A DNA stretch of 42,233 bases, taken from contig WSNO01000024.1 of the NCBI GenBank assembly GCA_009773415.1, forward strand, positions 1 to 42,233, given 5' to 3'. Of this stretch, positions 34,340 through 42,155 are shown in pieces. The translations under genes and the position numbers were made by a program. The notes beneath the pieces are model-generated. The model saw nothing but the letters and a program-made list of their open reading frames with translations. It did not search any database and was not told where the DNA came from. Each line of letters starts with the position of its first letter. The first letter of the stretch is position 1. The DNA comes from Nitrospirota bacterium (GTDB lineage: Bacteria; Nitrospirota; Thermodesulfovibrionia; Thermodesulfovibrionales; Dissulfurispiraceae).

Positions 34340-34860
34340 CGACGCTCACCTCCTCCGTACAGGATTCGGGCGGAGATAATCCCGCCGACAAAAAAACAGA
34401 CAAGAGCGACAAAGCCGCTGACTGCCAGCTGGAGCGAACCGCTCAGCCCATGGCCGCTCGGTCAGCCGTCGGCGAGTCGGGCTCCGAACATCGCAACCGC
34501 ACCGCCCAGAAATGCAAAGAGAGCCCGTTTCGTAACGCTCGATCCGAAGCGTTTCTCCCACATGGGCGGGATTGCCTGTTTTTTGAAATCGTTGAACATC
34601 AGGGCGGCAAAGAGCGCTCCGAGAAAGATACCGGCCACAAAAAGTGTCTGCCAGTCTACAATCGGCTTCTCCTTGATGAAATATTCCATTGTCTTAACCC
34701 TGTCAGGAGCAAACTGCTGTTCTATAATGCCTGCCGTGCGGACAAAGGTGGTCGATGCTCCAAGATATTTATCCGCAAAATAGACCGACCCTATTGAAAC
34801 CAGTCCGCTGAGCGCACCGGCTGCATAGGGATTCCAGCTCTTGCCTCTCTGAGTGTCCAT
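34336..34860 (-). CDS. YeeE/YedE transporter half-subunit with in-frame UGA (putative selenoprotein)
   Basis: Read through the TGA at 34462-34464 the protein has 174 residues: 132, then U133, then PSGHGLSGSLQLAVSGF and a last helix ending in GGGERR. Family members read G-C-T/P-S-G-H-G at this place, so UGA replaces the conserved pore cysteine. Three points support decoding as selenocysteine: homology continues in frame past the UGA; the extended frame ends at 34336 in an ATGA overlap with the next gene; and a bSECIS-like hairpin follows. Without read-through the protein would lose its conserved motif and last helix. A disabling mutation is the alternative. Confidence 0.82.
34428..34447 (-). 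promoter_or_regulatory. Candidate bacterial SECIS hairpin
   Basis: In the mRNA, bases 18-37 counted from the U of UGA fold as GCUGAGCG-GUU-CGCU(C)CAGC: eight pairs with one bulged C and a three-base apical loop starting with G at +26. Bacterial SECIS elements typically place a G-containing loop about 16-37 bases after UGA. This is a hand fold only. Confidence 0.65.
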
Positions 34861-34898
34861 AATAGCCTCCTCTTCACAAAGGGTGAGTCTGCGGTAAC

Positions 34899-35189
34899 CT
34901 ACTGTTCGTTCTTGATAATAAGAGCCTTGCCTTCGGTAAGCGCACGAACCATCTTTTTCCGACCGACGGCGAGCAAGCGCTGAACGGTGCCGCGCGATAC
35001 GCCCATATTTTTACCGGCATCGTCCTGAGTCAACTCTTCACCATCACAAAGACGCATTGCTTCGAGCTCATCCTGAAATAATGGAATCTGCTGCAATTTT
35101 GTCATCGGTGTGCCCGCCGGCTTGAAAACACGACACTTCAGTTCATCAAAGGGACAGCCGTATATCCGCGGGTTCCTGTTACGCGGCAT
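34899..35189 (-). CDS. DUF134 family DNA-binding protein
   Basis: 96 residues with the DUF134 pattern: an N-terminal RIYGCPFDELKCRVFKP segment (Cys12, Cys19) and a sigma-70 region-4-like helix-turn-helix (LTQDDAGKNMGVSRGTVQRLL, about 53-73). Such proteins are commonly next to NifX/NifB-domain proteins, as here (3-base gap to the upstream gene). A regulatory role in iron-sulfur, molybdenum or sulfur metabolism is presumed but not established. Confidence 0.88.
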   Translation of the reverse strand: MPRNRNPRIYGCPFDELKCRVFKPAGTPMTKLQQIPLFQDELEAMRLCDGEELTQDDAGKNMGVSRGTVQRLLAVGRKKMVRALTEGKALIIKNEQ

Positions 35190-35192
35190 GCT

Positions 35193-35570
35193 TCAGTGTG
35201 AACAGCACAAGCCCTGCTGGTCTGGAGTCGCCTCAACGAGCACAAACTCGTGCAAGTGATTGTCGGCCAGAAGGTTCAAATTTTCTATCACCGTTTCTGC
35301 CTCGGATCTGAATACACGAATGCCGACCGCATTCATCTTTACAAGGGCACTGCCGCCAAGACTGCCGGTTATCACTACATCAACTACGTTGGCATTCAAT
35401 GCGCGAAGTGGATTACACCCGCCTTGGGCATGATCAACATCGGCATTCGGAATAACCAAGAACGACCGTGATTCCGCATCTACTATCATAAACATCGGGG
35501 CAGAGCCGAAATGATCTGAAACGGGACTATCGAACCCCTTATCCGTTTCAATAGGAAGACAGAACTTCAT
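35193..35570 (-). CDS. NifX/NafY-family (dinitrogenase Fe-Mo cofactor domain) protein 1
   Basis: 125 residues from ATG at 35570, with GGAGGG 8 bases upstream; the frame is open to 35711. It begins MKFCLPIETDKGFDSPVSDHFGSAP, the start of the PF02579 fold that binds iron-molybdenum or related clusters, and ends in a Cys/His tail (GLCCSH). No nitrogenase gene is nearby, so it is probably one of the many small cluster-binding proteins of anaerobes rather than a nitrogen-fixation protein. It follows its paralogue by 28 bases. Confidence 0.87.
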   Translation of the reverse strand: MKFCLPIETDKGFDSPVSDHFGSAPMFMIVDAESRSFLVIPNADVDHAQGGCNPLRALNANVVDVVITGSLGGSALVKMNAVGIRVFRSEAETVIENLNLLADNHLHEFVLVEATPDQQGLCCSH

Positions 35571-35598
35571 GAATGACACCCTCCTCGAATCGACTCGC

Positions 35599-35979
35599 TC
35601 AGTGAGCGCAGCCACCGCCCTGTGAATGCCCGCCGCAGACCTGATGCGGCTGGAGCACTGCAAGCTGCCCCTGCTGCATAAGAGTGATATTTTCTGTAAT
35701 AGTATAAGCACCGGCCTGATAAACCTGCAAGCCCGCCTCCTGAAGGCGTATCAGCGCGCCTGCCCCTATTCCGCCGACAACGATAGCGTCCACCTCTGCC
35801 CCGCCCAATGCCTTGAGAGGACTGCATGCGCCATGCTGGTGGTGCTGGTCGCGATTGATGATTTCGGCAATCGACTGATCCTCTGTATTGACGACGATAA
35901 AGAACGGTGCTGACCCAAAATGACCAAATACTTTGCTGCTCAGTCCATTTGACTGCTCAACCGGAAAACATACTTTCAT
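35599..35979 (-). CDS. NifX/NafY-family protein 2
   Basis: 126 residues from ATG at 35979 (AAGGAGG at 6-base spacing). It begins MKVCFPVEQSNGLSSKVFGHFGSAP, a paralogue of the downstream protein. It carries a His cluster (DQHHQHGACSP) and a Cys/His/Gly-rich tail (VCGGHSQGGGCAH), features suited to metal or cluster binding. It is the first gene of a five-gene operon leading to the YeeE/YedE pair, under a promoter whose -10 box is buried in a perfect palindrome. Confidence 0.88.
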   Translation of the reverse strand: MKVCFPVEQSNGLSSKVFGHFGSAPFFIVVNTEDQSIAEIINRDQHHQHGACSPLKALGGAEVDAIVVGGIGAGALIRLQEAGLQVYQAGAYTITENITLMQQGQLAVLQPHQVCGGHSQGGGCAH

Positions 35980-35992
35980 ACACTGCCTCCTT

Positions 35993-36042
35993 ACTATAAT
36001 GTGCATATGCACATTATAGTGAATATCGGGTAAGAACATCAA
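35993..36042 (-). promoter_or_regulatory. Promoter with a perfect 28-bp palindromic operator
   Basis: Minus-strand TTGATG (36037-36042), an 18-base spacer and TATAAT (36013-36018). Positions 35993-36020 form a perfect palindrome, each half-site reading ACTATAATGTGCAT. It covers the -10 box and the start point, a classic repression layout. The divergent ArsR-type regulator 140 bases away is the likely ligand-controlled repressor. Confidence 0.82.
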
Positions 36043-36131
36043 GCCGCCGCCGACAACCATACATGCCTCATGATTCACCGTATTTACCTCTGTCCAGTCG
36101 GCTGGTGTCCATGCGGCATGCAATTAAGGAC

Positions 36132-36160
36132 TTGACATCATTCATATAATTGTATTTCAA
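36132..36160 (+). promoter_or_regulatory. Possible arsR promoter
   Basis: TTGACA (36132-36137) with a weak -10 candidate TTTCAA (36155-36160) would give a start at about the ATG codons, i.e. a leaderless message. An AT-rich imperfect inverted repeat (CATAT at 36143, ATATG at 36160) lies across it and may be an autoregulatory site. Confidence 0.4.
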
Positions 36161-36161
36161 T

Positions 36162-36566
36162 ATGTTTATGCAAGTCACGGTAAATCATTTTAAGCTGCTG
36201 GCAGATATCTCGAGAATTCGCATTCTCATGCTGCTCGACAAGAAGGAACTGTGCGTCTGCCAGATTATGGGCGTTCTGCTCATGTCCCAGCCTCTTGTAT
36301 CACGCAATGTATCGCTTCTGCAGAAAGGCGGTTTTCTCGACGACCGCCGCGAAGGAAAAATGATGTTCTACTCCCTGAAAAAGATGCTTCCCAAGTCACA
36401 GTCTTCGCTTATGGAGATACTGCGCCGGGAACTCGCCGGAAACACCCAAGTGAAGCAGGATCTGCGTTCGCTCAAAGACTGCACAGAATTTCAGAAAAAA
36501 TCCGGCAAGTGCGACATGGAGACATACCTCGCCTATATGCAACGGAAAAGGGAAGGAATACTATGA
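36162..36566 (+). CDS. ArsR-family transcriptional regulator
   Basis: 134 residues from ATG at 36162 (36168 is also possible; no ribosome site precedes either). Winged-helix ArsR fold: HFKLLADISRIRILMLL, the alpha-3 motif ELCVCQI with Cys31 and Cys33, recognition helix QPLVSRNVSLLQKGGFL and wing REGKMMFYSL. The ELCVC motif is the arsenite-binding site in ArsR repressors, so As(III) or another thiophilic ligand is likely. It overlaps the next gene (ATGA) and is divergent from the NifX/YeeE operon, whose palindromic operator it may bind. Confidence 0.9.
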   Translation: MFMQVTVNHFKLLADISRIRILMLLDKKELCVCQIMGVLLMSQPLVSRNVSLLQKGGFLDDRREGKMMFYSLKKMLPKSQSSLMEILRRELAGNTQVKQDLRSLKDCTEFQKKSGKCDMETYLAYMQRKREGIL

Positions 36567-37228
36567 GCCTGAAAGAGTTTAAAGCAAAAAGAACGCGACT
36601 GCAATCTTACACTTGGTTTGGCCTTCCGCTTGTGGTCATCGGCGGCTGGTTTTATCCGAAGCTCGGTTTTCTCTTGATGGGATGCATGGTTGGTGCTCTG
36701 GGCATTGCAGCATTTCAAGGCCGCCAGTGGTGTGACTGGCTCTGCCCGCGGGGCAGTTTCTATGACCTCTTTCTGGACAGAGTCAGCAGAAAGGCAACGA
36801 TACCTCTCTTTTTCCGGAGAACCGGAACTCGCATCGGCATGATTCTCTTATTGTTTACCGTCCTCGGCATTCAGATTTATTATGCATGGCCGGGTGTTGA
36901 CGCCATCGGCAAGGCATTTGTCGTTGTCCTCACCGTGACAACCTCGATAGGCATCGTTGTCGGCATCGGCATTCATCCACGCACATGGTGCACTGTCTGC
37001 CCCATGGGCACTATTGCGAACTGGATGTCGGCCGGTAAAAAACCGCTTGCGATTGAAGAGACCTGCATCGACTGTACCCTCTGCGCCAAAGTCTGCCCGA
37101 TGCAGCTCACGCCGTACAAGGATAAAGCTGCCGGAGTCATGCAGGACAATGATTGTGTCAAATGCGGCACCTGCGTTGCCGCCTGCCCCAAAAAGGCTCT
37201 TTCATTTCCGAAGAAGCATGCAGCCTGA
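36563..37228 (+). CDS. Membrane 4Fe-4S ferredoxin (NapH/CcoG-like)
   Basis: 221 residues from ATG at 36563, coupled to arsR by overlap, with GGAAGGA upstream. Four to five membrane helices. CDWLCP (Cys57, Cys61) and CTVCP (Cys143, Cys146) are the loop cysteines of the NapH/NosR/CcoG group. Two [4Fe-4S] ferredoxin motifs follow at the C-terminus (CIDCTLCAKVCP, 168-179; CVKCGTCVAACP, 198-209). It probably moves electrons between quinol and a soluble partner. Control by an ArsR-type protein is unusual for this family. Confidence 0.88.
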   Translation: MSLKEFKAKRTRLQSYTWFGLPLVVIGGWFYPKLGFLLMGCMVGALGIAAFQGRQWCDWLCPRGSFYDLFLDRVSRKATIPLFFRRTGTRIGMILLLFTVLGIQIYYAWPGVDAIGKAFVVVLTVTTSIGIVVGIGIHPRTWCTVCPMGTIANWMSAGKKPLAIEETCIDCTLCAKVCPMQLTPYKDKAAGVMQDNDCVKCGTCVAACPKKALSFPKKHAA

Positions 37229-37364
37229 CATTCTTTTCTGAGACCGGCCGACCGCATTATTGACTTCAGCAGCTGCGGCGGTCAACAATAAAGTGATTAT
37301 ACGACCACATCTTCTTGCAGCAGGTCGTGCGTTCAGTATCGCACTTGCATATACATGAGGAGCG

Positions 37365-37970
37365 GTGGATACCTCAATCATTCAGAACTTCCCCTATTTG
37401 GGACTATTTGTTTTGCTCGTGCTCGGGACCCTCGGCTTCCCGTTTCCTGAAGATGCCATTTTAATTCTCTGCGGGTTCATGATTGCGCATGATGTTGTTG
37501 AGCCTGTTCCCGCTATTCTCATTCTTTCAGCAGGAATGATCTGCACCGATTTTTTTCTCTACCATATTGGCCGGAAGTACGGAAGAATGGTCGTGGCACA
37601 CCAGCGCTTCAGCAGAATCATCTCTCCTCGCCGCATCAGGAAACTTTCACGCTCATTTGAAAAGTGGGGCGTATTTGTGATTTTTTTTGGTCGGCATCTT
37701 GTCGGCTTGAGAGCTCAGATTTTCCTCGTTGCCGGCATTCTGAAAATGCCGCGGACGAAATTCGTACTTGCGGATACGCTCTCATCATTTATAACGATTG
37801 CGCTCATGGTAGGAACCGGCTACTGGGGCGGTAATTATATCGAGATGATCAAAACGGATGTTGCGGCTGCGCAGAATGCCATGCTCATTTTAGCATTGAT
37901 CGGGCTGATATGCGTTCTCATCTGGCGTGTTGCCGTCAGGCGGTTGCGCGAAGATGATTCACCCGATTGA
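37365..37970 (+). CDS. DedA-family membrane protein
   Basis: 201 residues from GTG at 37365, preceded by GAGGAG. Typical DedA (PF09335) features: LGFPFPEDAILILCG, the ADFFLYHIGRKYG-like segment (here TDFFLYHIGRKYG, 62-74), and FFGRHLVGLRAQIFLVAGILKMPR (107-130) with the conserved arginines. The family works in undecaprenyl-phosphate or phospholipid flipping and membrane homeostasis. It follows the ferredoxin by 136 bases that hold no gene. The 176 bases after it (37971-38146) show no clear feature. Confidence 0.9.
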   Translation: MDTSIIQNFPYLGLFVLLVLGTLGFPFPEDAILILCGFMIAHDVVEPVPAILILSAGMICTDFFLYHIGRKYGRMVVAHQRFSRIISPRRIRKLSRSFEKWGVFVIFFGRHLVGLRAQIFLVAGILKMPRTKFVLADTLSSFITIALMVGTGYWGGNYIEMIKTDVAAAQNAMLILALIGLICVLIWRVAVRRLREDDSPD

Positions 37971-38146
37971 AAGAGATATTTTGATTTCAGGAAAACTGAA
38001 CATTCAGCAAGCGTCCATAAATCGGGAAGATGCCGGCGGATCGAGAAAATTCATCTCCCCGTCCGGCGATTCAGTCGGCACTTACTGACAAAAAACTACT
38101 CCACACGGAATAGCCACTACATCCGGGAATAACTTTCCCTGGCTCC

Positions 38147-38341
38147 TCAGGAGGCTTGCTGAGGTGCTGATCGATTTTCTTCCTGTTCGACCGGTACTGT
38201 CTCGCCCGTTGCCTGAATTGCTTCTTCAGCCTCACCAGTTCCTGACTTGCTCAAGCGTTTCTGTCTCTTTTCTTCCTGCTTTTTCAGGCGGTTAAGCTCT
38301 TTTTTTCGTTTTTCCTGCTTATAGGCCGGTTTCTTCGCCAA
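38147..38341 (-). CDS. Small basic, coiled-coil-like protein (64 residues)
   Basis: TTG start at 38341, with GGGGG a few bases upstream. The first half is extremely Lys/Arg/Glu-rich (KKPAYKQEKRKKELNRLKKQ and onward, residues 3-31), predicted as a charged helix. The second half is acidic and low in complexity. It could bind nucleic acid, but no family is recognised. It stands alone, so it is the least certain protein gene of this region. Confidence 0.5.
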   Translation of the reverse strand: MAKKPAYKQEKRKKELNRLKKQEEKRQKRLSKSGTGEAEEAIQATGETVPVEQEENRSAPQQAS

Positions 38342-38470
38342 AATGCCCCCTTTTCTTTCATGCCTGCTCGTACTACGAAAATAAACTGCAGATCGATTAT
38401 ACCATGAATGCCATAGTCGCTTCAGGAGATTGAAGCAAAAAAAATACTATGAAAGAGGAAAGAGAGCAAA

Positions 38471-38623
38471 AAAAAGCGATGCTTGCTCCTTTTATGCTTC
38501 TTCAGATCGGCGGTCTGCACATCCTGGGACATACGACTTAAGACTCTTACGTCTGAAATCTTACATCTTGAGACTTTACAACCTTTCTGCCGATCTTCTT
38601 CAGGAGCAAGACCACCGCTTTTT
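38471..38623. repeat. Long imperfect inverted repeat, about 150 bp
   Basis: Nested complementary arms: AAAAAGCG/CGCTTTTT (38471-38478, 38616-38623), CTTGCTCCT/AGGAGCAAG (38482-38490, 38602-38610) and GATCGGC/GCCGATC (38505-38511, 38589-38595). The core repeats short CTTA/GACT words. On the minus strand it ends in eight T, so it may terminate trmJ transcription; it could instead be a small non-autonomous element. The rest of 38342-38766 holds nothing I can name. Confidence 0.55.
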
Positions 38624-38766
38624 CCGAAAGTCTTACTTAATTATCTTCTATCACCTTTTGAAGAGACTGTCAAGGCAAAGTAGAAATGTCCGGGTTCATA
38701 TAGCCGCCAAAGGCGCAGCAGACCAAGAGCGCCGCATCACACGCAAGCGATTCACTCGGCGATATG

Positions 38767-39564
38767 TTATTGTTCTGTACTGTCATCCTCCTCTGATTTG
38801 CGGCAATGAAAGGCTTCACCGAATTTCGTCTCCACTCGTGAGCACAGCCCAAGCAGCATGTTTATTTCCCACTCAGTAAGGCCTGCCCTGCCGATAAAAT
38901 GCTTGAGATTGTGCATGATCTTTTTTTCGAGATTTCGGTCGCCCCGCGGAAGATAGTCAAGCAGGCGGAGGGCGTTCGTCATGCGTTCATAGAGAGCTTT
39001 CATTTCCTGATTGCTGACCAGCACAGCAGGTCGGTACGAAGAATCTTTGGCGGAAGTATGCACGTATCGCGCGGCCTTGGCAAGTTCATAGGCAACGAGC
39101 AGCACCGCCTGACCGAGATTCAGCGACGGCTGCGTAAGGTGCGCTGATATATGGATGAGAAAACCGCATTGATCAATTTCTTCATTAAATAGTCCGCGAT
39201 CTTCCCTGCCGAACAACAGCGCCACACTGTTGTGTTGGGCGATTTCATATAAACGCCGGGCCCCCTCTTCCGCAGAGACAAGTAATCCTCGCTTTCGACC
39301 GGTACGACGTGTAGTGCCTGCAACAATGGAAACATTTATAAGTGCACTATCAAGCGTCATATGGCGCTCTGCGGAGTCGAGCACGTCAAGGGCGCCGCGG
39401 GCAAACCAGCGAGCCTCTTCCCCAAGCGGATCGGGTGGGCAGACAAGCGAAAGCTTTCGAAATCCCATATTCTTTATAGCACGGGCGGATGCTCCGACAT
39501 TGCCGGATTCGCGAGGTTCCACCAATACGAAGTGAACATTATTCTTCCAGTCTTGAGCATGCAT
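38767..39564 (-). CDS. trmJ: tRNA (cytidine/uridine-2'-O-)-methyltransferase TrmJ
   Basis: 265 residues. SPOUT fold of the TrmH family, group 1: motif 1 VEPRESGNVGASARAIKNMG (16-35), motif 2 VALLFGREDRGL, and motif 3 PSLNLGQAVLLVAYEL. The C-terminal extension (about 165-265) is as in TrmJ. It methylates the 2'-O of position 32 in tRNAs. It is divergent from the lipoprotein gene; 191 bases separate them. Confidence 0.93.
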   Translation of the reverse strand: MHAQDWKNNVHFVLVEPRESGNVGASARAIKNMGFRKLSLVCPPDPLGEEARWFARGALDVLDSAERHMTLDSALINVSIVAGTTRRTGRKRGLLVSAEEGARRLYEIAQHNSVALLFGREDRGLFNEEIDQCGFLIHISAHLTQPSLNLGQAVLLVAYELAKAARYVHTSAKDSSYRPAVLVSNQEMKALYERMTNALRLLDYLPRGDRNLEKKIMHNLKHFIGRAGLTEWEINMLLGLCSRVETKFGEAFHCRKSEEDDSTEQ

Positions 39565-39755
39565 GCAGGAGGCTCCCTACCCATTTTTCAGAGGTTCCTA
39601 CAGTGTACGATTCTGCGCGCATTCTGTCCAGATGCGGGCGGAGACAGGTTTCGGCATTTCCCGCTGCTGTATCTTTGTGGTAACATATTACGGTTATTTA
39701 TGAGGTGTACCACCTTCCTCCTCTCCGTGCATTTAAATCACACAAGGAGCTTTTG

Positions 39756-40115
39756 ATGAAACGGATTTTCATATTGTTTTGTATAGCTACCCTGCTCACC
39801 GCAGCCTGTTCTTCCGGTGAGCTTTATGGGCAAGGGGTGCCGAAAGATATTCCGAAGGTTCAGGTCAAGGATGTGCTGCTGAAGCCCTCGCTGCAGGGGC
39901 AGATTGTTGCGCTCGAAGGCATCGTTGTTACACAGTGCGCGTCCAACGGCTGCTGGTTTTTTCTGAATGACAGCACAGGGCAGTTATTCATCGATTTGGC
40001 GCCGAAGGGCTTTGCCATACCCCCCCGAACCAAAAAGATCGCCAGGGTCTTCGGCATGGTGCAGCAGAAAGAAGGGTCTGCACAACTGGTGGCGTACGGC
40101 GTGGAGATTCAGTAA
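39756..40115 (+). CDS. Small lipoprotein with OB-fold-like domain
   Basis: 119 residues from ATG at 39756 with AAGGAG upstream. The signal sequence ends in a lipobox (LLTAAC, lipidated Cys18). The mature part has strands IVALEGIVVTQ, CWFFLNDSTGQLFIDLA and KKIARVFGMVQ, resembling the small OB-fold proteins often found with MacB-type transporters. Its stop codon abuts the next start (TAATG), so it is the first gene of a three-gene operon. It could act as the periplasmic partner of the ABC transporter. Confidence 0.82.
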   Translation: MKRIFILFCIATLLTAACSSGELYGQGVPKDIPKVQVKDVLLKPSLQGQIVALEGIVVTQCASNGCWFFLNDSTGQLFIDLAPKGFAIPPRTKKIARVFGMVQQKEGSAQLVAYGVEIQ

Positions 40116-41278
40116 TGCCGTTTCTTACCTTTGCATTCAGGAATCTCCTTCGCCACAAGGTGCGGAGTTTTCTGACTCTGGTCGGCATTACAGCATCCGT
40201 TGCGGTTCTTTTTTCGATTCTCTCGTTCAACAAAGGTTTTGAAAAGGGAATTGTCAAAGAGCTCGATCAGACCGGCATTCACTTTATGGTCGTGCCGTCT
40301 GGATGTGCGCACGAGGTCGCATCGCTCGTCCTGCACGGAGCTATTATTCCGAAATATCTCTCGGTTGATGTTGTGTCCAGGATACGGCAGCTGGATGATA
40401 TCGAACTTGTCTCTCCCATTCTGGTTGCCCAGCTTCCCAATCCTGCGAAAGACCGTGTTGATCTTGTCTACGGCATGGACCTGAAGCACGCCAGACAGAT
40501 GAAGCCTTCGTGGATCATCGATGGTTCGCTGCCGGCTCGTGATGATGAGGTCATTGTCGGCGCCGAGATTGCCGCGCATGATCGCCTGAAGCCGGGAGAT
40601 ATGATTTCTTATCCGAACAAGAGCCGATCCTTTCGTGTAACAGGGATACTTCAAAAGACCGGCGGACAGGACGACGCATTCATTTACATGCCGGTCAAAA
40701 CGGCACAGCTTCTTTTCAACAAACCTGATGGCGCAACAGCGATTGGCGTGCGCGTTGCCAAGCCTGATCGCATCAATGCCGTCACTGAAGAGCTTTCGGC
40801 ACAAGTCCCCGGCATTCAGATCGTAACGATGGGCCAGGTTCTGAGCAGTCTCATGAGCCTGGCTGCCTCAGCGAAGGTCATGAGCATATCGCTGGCAATC
40901 ATTGCGATTTTTATCAGTACAGTGGGAGTCATGAATGCAATTCTCATGGCAATTTTCGAGCGTTCACAGGAAATAGGAATGATGCGGGCTGTCGGCGCAT
41001 CACGGCTCGACATCTTCAGAATCATTCTCAAGGAGACAATCCTGCTAACGGCAGCCGGCGGCTGCGCAGGCGTGTTGCTTGCAAACATCGGCTCGCACGG
41101 AATTGAGCTTCTCCTCAGAAAGTCGATGCCCTACGCTCCGTCCGGCAATATGATTGTATTTGACCCGTTTCTTGCAGCCGGCTGCGTCGGATTCTCGGTG
41201 CTGCTCGGTTTTCTGGCGGGAGTATTTCCGGCATGGAAGGCGACAAAGATTTCCCCTATTGAGGCCATTAAAGGATGA
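40115..41278 (+). CDS. FtsX/MacB/LolC-family ABC permease
   Basis: 387 residues: N-terminal membrane helix (about 20-38), a large periplasmic MacB-type domain (about 45-255) and three C-terminal helices (about 260-285, 305-330, 350-375) of the FtsX fold. Motifs include FAFRNLLRHKVRSFLTLVGI at the start and EIGMMRAVGASRLDIF before the second helix. The neighbouring ATPase starts within its stop codon (ATGA). Members work as mechanotransmission pumps for lipoproteins, peptides or drugs; the cargo here is unknown. Confidence 0.92.
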   Translation: MPFLTFAFRNLLRHKVRSFLTLVGITASVAVLFSILSFNKGFEKGIVKELDQTGIHFMVVPSGCAHEVASLVLHGAIIPKYLSVDVVSRIRQLDDIELVSPILVAQLPNPAKDRVDLVYGMDLKHARQMKPSWIIDGSLPARDDEVIVGAEIAAHDRLKPGDMISYPNKSRSFRVTGILQKTGGQDDAFIYMPVKTAQLLFNKPDGATAIGVRVAKPDRINAVTEELSAQVPGIQIVTMGQVLSSLMSLAASAKVMSISLAIIAIFISTVGVMNAILMAIFERSQEIGMMRAVGASRLDIFRIILKETILLTAAGGCAGVLLANIGSHGIELLLRKSMPYAPSGNMIVFDPFLAAGCVGFSVLLGFLAGVFPAWKATKISPIEAIKG

Positions 41279-41934
41279 TCGAACTCAGAGGAGTAGAAAA
41301 GACTTATATTCGTGGCGCTGAACAGGTGCATGCGCTGAAAGGCATCACCCTTTCTATTGCACGGGGAGAATTTGTCTCAGTCATGGGTCCGTCCGGATCC
41401 GGAAAAACGACTATGCTGCATATACTCGGATGCCTTGATAATATTACTTCAGGCGAGATTACCATCGATGGAATGTCCGCAAGTTCACTGCAGGAGCCGC
41501 AGTTGGTTGAAATACGCAGAAAAAAGATAGGCTTCGTCTTTCAGCAATTTTATCTGATACCCGGACTGTCGGTTTTTGATAACGTATCACTTCCTCTTCT
41601 GTTTGCGCATGAGAAAAAAAATCATGCGTACATCCAATCACTCATAGAGCTTGTCGGGCTGAATCATGCCGCAAAACGCAAGCCGCACCAACTGAGCGGA
41701 GGCGAGATGCAGCGAGTCGCTATCGCCCGCGCCCTGGTGAATAATCCAAAACTTATCCTAGCCGACGAACCGACCGGCAACCTCGATTCTGAGAACAGCG
41801 ATATGATTTATGCGCTTTTTGCCGATCTGCACAAGCGCGGACTGACCATCATCATGGTCACGCATAATTCCGAACTTGCTGCGCGGGCTGAACGCGTCGT
41901 TCGGCTAAAAGACGGCCTTATCGTACGCGACTAA
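41275..41934 (+). CDS. LolD/MacB-type ABC transporter ATPase
   Basis: 219 residues with Walker [10 protein letters not shown] (38-46), Q-loop [10 protein letters not shown] (87-96), signature LSGGEMQ (140-146), Walker B ILADEP (161-166) and switch His197. It pairs with the FtsX-type permease upstream. Its TAA stop shares bases with the TAG stop of the convergent tautomerase-like gene (41931-41934). Confidence 0.94.
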   Translation: MIELRGVEKTYIRGAEQVHALKGITLSIARGEFVSVMGPSGSGKTTMLHILGCLDNITSGEITIDGMSASSLQEPQLVEIRRKKIGFVFQQFYLIPGLSVFDNVSLPLLFAHEKKNHAYIQSLIELVGLNHAAKRKPHQLSGGEMQRVAIARALVNNPKLILADEPTGNLDSENSDMIYALFADLHKRGLTIIMVTHNSELAARAERVVRLKDGLIVRD

Positions 41935-42155
41935 CCGCCTGCCTTATCGCGTTTACGGCGAACAGCAACGGTTTCCCCACCGATTCCCCAATTGTCGGTT
42001 TCGATCTCATCTATGGTGATTACAGTGGTCTCTGGATTTTTGCCAAGAACCTTAACCAGAAGAGAAGTTACTCCCCTGATGAGTTCAGCCTTCTGCTCAG
42101 CTGTTGCTCCGTCTCTGGTAATTCTGATGTTCACATGAGTCCGTTGCACGAACAT
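41931..42155 (-). CDS. 4-oxalocrotonate-tautomerase-like protein without Pro-1
   Basis: The core HVNIRITRDGATAEQKAELI, then LLVKVLGKNPETTVITIDEI and NWGIGGETV, is that of the small tautomerases. Those start Met-Pro, the freed Pro-1 being the catalytic base. Here the matching residue is Thr in MFVQRTHVN, and the frame extends upstream to ATG 42155 and further to 42212 without a good ribosome site at either. Either the protein has lost the usual chemistry, or the gene is damaged at its 5' end. The start is uncertain. Confidence 0.65.
   Translation of the reverse strand: MFVQRTHVNIRITRDGATAEQKAELIRGVTSLLVKVLGKNPETTVITIDEIETDNWGIGGETVAVRRKRDKAGG

Noticed and set aside
34462-34464. TGA read as tryptophan through an altered genetic code
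   Set aside because: TGG is used for Trp throughout and TGA serves as the stop in many genes here (for example the ATGA junctions), so a general recoding is excluded.
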